Under the pieces are notes generated by a model. That model had not been told where the DNA came from, searched no databases, and worked only from the letters and a program-made list of their open reading frames with translations. Shown here in pieces: positions 63,614 to 64,000 of a stretch of DNA of 64,000 nucleotides. The position numbers and the translations under genes are program-made. This DNA comes from Streptococcus oriscaviae. GTDB lineage: Bacteria; Bacillota; Bacilli; Lactobacillales; Streptococcaceae. The stretch spans positions 1,674,001-1,738,000 of the forward strand of contig NZ_CP073084.1 of NCBI RefSeq assembly GCF_018137985.1. Reading direction: 5' to 3'. Every line of letters begins with the position of its first letter. Within the stretch, counting starts at the first letter, position 1.

Positions 63614-64000
63614 CTAGCCTAGTTTGGCACGGACTTCTTTTGTTGCTGCGACTAGGTGTTCAAGAGCAGCAACTGTTTCAGGTTCTTTACGGGTTTTTAG
63701 GCCACAGTCTGGGTTGACCCAGAATTGTTTGGCAGATAGATGTTGGAGTGGTCGTAGGATATTGGTCGTGATTTCTTGAGTGGTTGGGACACGAGGTGAG
63801 TGGATGTCATAAACGCCCAGACCAATTCCTAGAGGATAGTTGTTAGTCTCAAAGCTTTGGATAATATCACCGTGACTGCGACTGGTCTCAATAGAGATAA
63901 CGTCAGCGTCCAATTGTCGAATGGTGTCGATGATTTCGTCAAATTTAGAATAGCACATGTGGGTGTGGATTTGGGTCTCGTCCTTGACAGATGACGTTGC
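63614..64000 (-). CDS. metE: Cobalamin-independent methionine synthase MetE, C-terminal part (5' end beyond window)
   Basis: The last ~128 residues, open to the window edge. MetE transfers a methyl group from 5-methyl-THF-triglutamate to homocysteine. The zinc-ligand segment [11 protein letters not shown] and the C-terminal [11 protein letters not shown], holding the last Cys ligand, are intact. The ATG at 63958 is internal. It is upstream of and presumably cotranscribed with the fused methyltransferase/reductase gene. Confidence 0.95.
   Translation of the reverse strand, partial: ATSSVKDETQIHTHMCYSKFDEIIDTIRQLDADVISIETSRSHGDIIQSFETNNYPLGIGLGVYDIHSPRVPTTQEITTNILRPLQHLSAKQFWVNPDCGLKTRKEPETVAALEHLVAATKEVRAKLG

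Noticed and set aside
1..64000. tRNA, rRNA, CRISPR arrays, replication origin
   Set aside because: None was recognised by reading; a covariance-model search was not possible here.

Overview
The window reads as a core chromosomal segment of a low-GC, lactic-acid-type streptococcus, most probably Streptococcus suis or a close relative. The basis is protein-level recognition: CodY, GatCAB, PflB, the yqeG-yqeH-yhbY-nadD-yqeK-rsfS-yqeM-tmcAL cluster, a GBS Sip-like LysM surface protein, an M26-type surface protease, a GntR-type TreR beside a trehalose PTS, and NADP-type GdhA. Genes run on both strands, are closely packed and are mostly separated by clear intrinsic terminators. Species is an inference; no marker RNA gene is present.

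Layout. 1-8.6 kb: the 3' end of manA, a convergent short zinc metalloprotease, autoregulated codY, and the gatC-gatA-gatB operon with 1-base stop/start overlaps. 8.7-13.3 kb: an atypical PurC-like gene, then divergent galR and galK-galT. 13.4-22.8 kb: an EamA transporter, cutC, the conserved ribosome-assembly/NAD cluster from yqeG to tmcAL, and a frameshifted second peptide deformylase. 22.9-33.9 kb: pflB facing away from dinB, an Rrf2/NAD(P)-binding pair (ywnA/ywnB type), a PfkB kinase, the rnhC-lepB-recD2 operon and a Gfo/Idh/MocA oxidoreductase. 34-41 kb: the Sip-like surface protein, a small membrane protein, and the trehalose regulon treA-treP facing away from treR. 40.7-52.6 kb: zapA-cvpA-mutS2, a GNAT, trxA, msrAB, an MscS channel, a DUF4352-like protein, a lipoprotein, gdhA, pyrD and a CapA-like protein.

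The accessory part is about 52.65-61.7 kb. It starts with an AT-rich gene-free stretch, then an IS3-family (IS150-like) element and a relic RepA_N replication gene killed by one stop codon. A module follows: small lipoprotein, MacA-like adaptor, ABC ATPase, FtsX/MacB permease, OmpR-type response regulator, sensor kinase and CPBP membrane protease. The order resembles a self-regulated peptide/antimicrobial export or immunity system and is broadly like pneumococcal vex-vncRS. It is the best candidate here for a system worth characterising. The window closes with the methionine pair metE (3' end) and a fused homocysteine methyltransferase/methylenetetrahydrofolate reductase on the minus strand.

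Regulation visible in the sequence includes CodY-type boxes at codY and gdhA, a perfect 22-bp operator at treP, a cre-like site in each of the gal and tre promoters, and an inverted repeat over the ywnB-like promoter. The IS-end hairpin overlaps a terminator and the likely Shine-Dalgarno of the transposase. All regulatory calls are by eye against family consensus sequences; no search was run.
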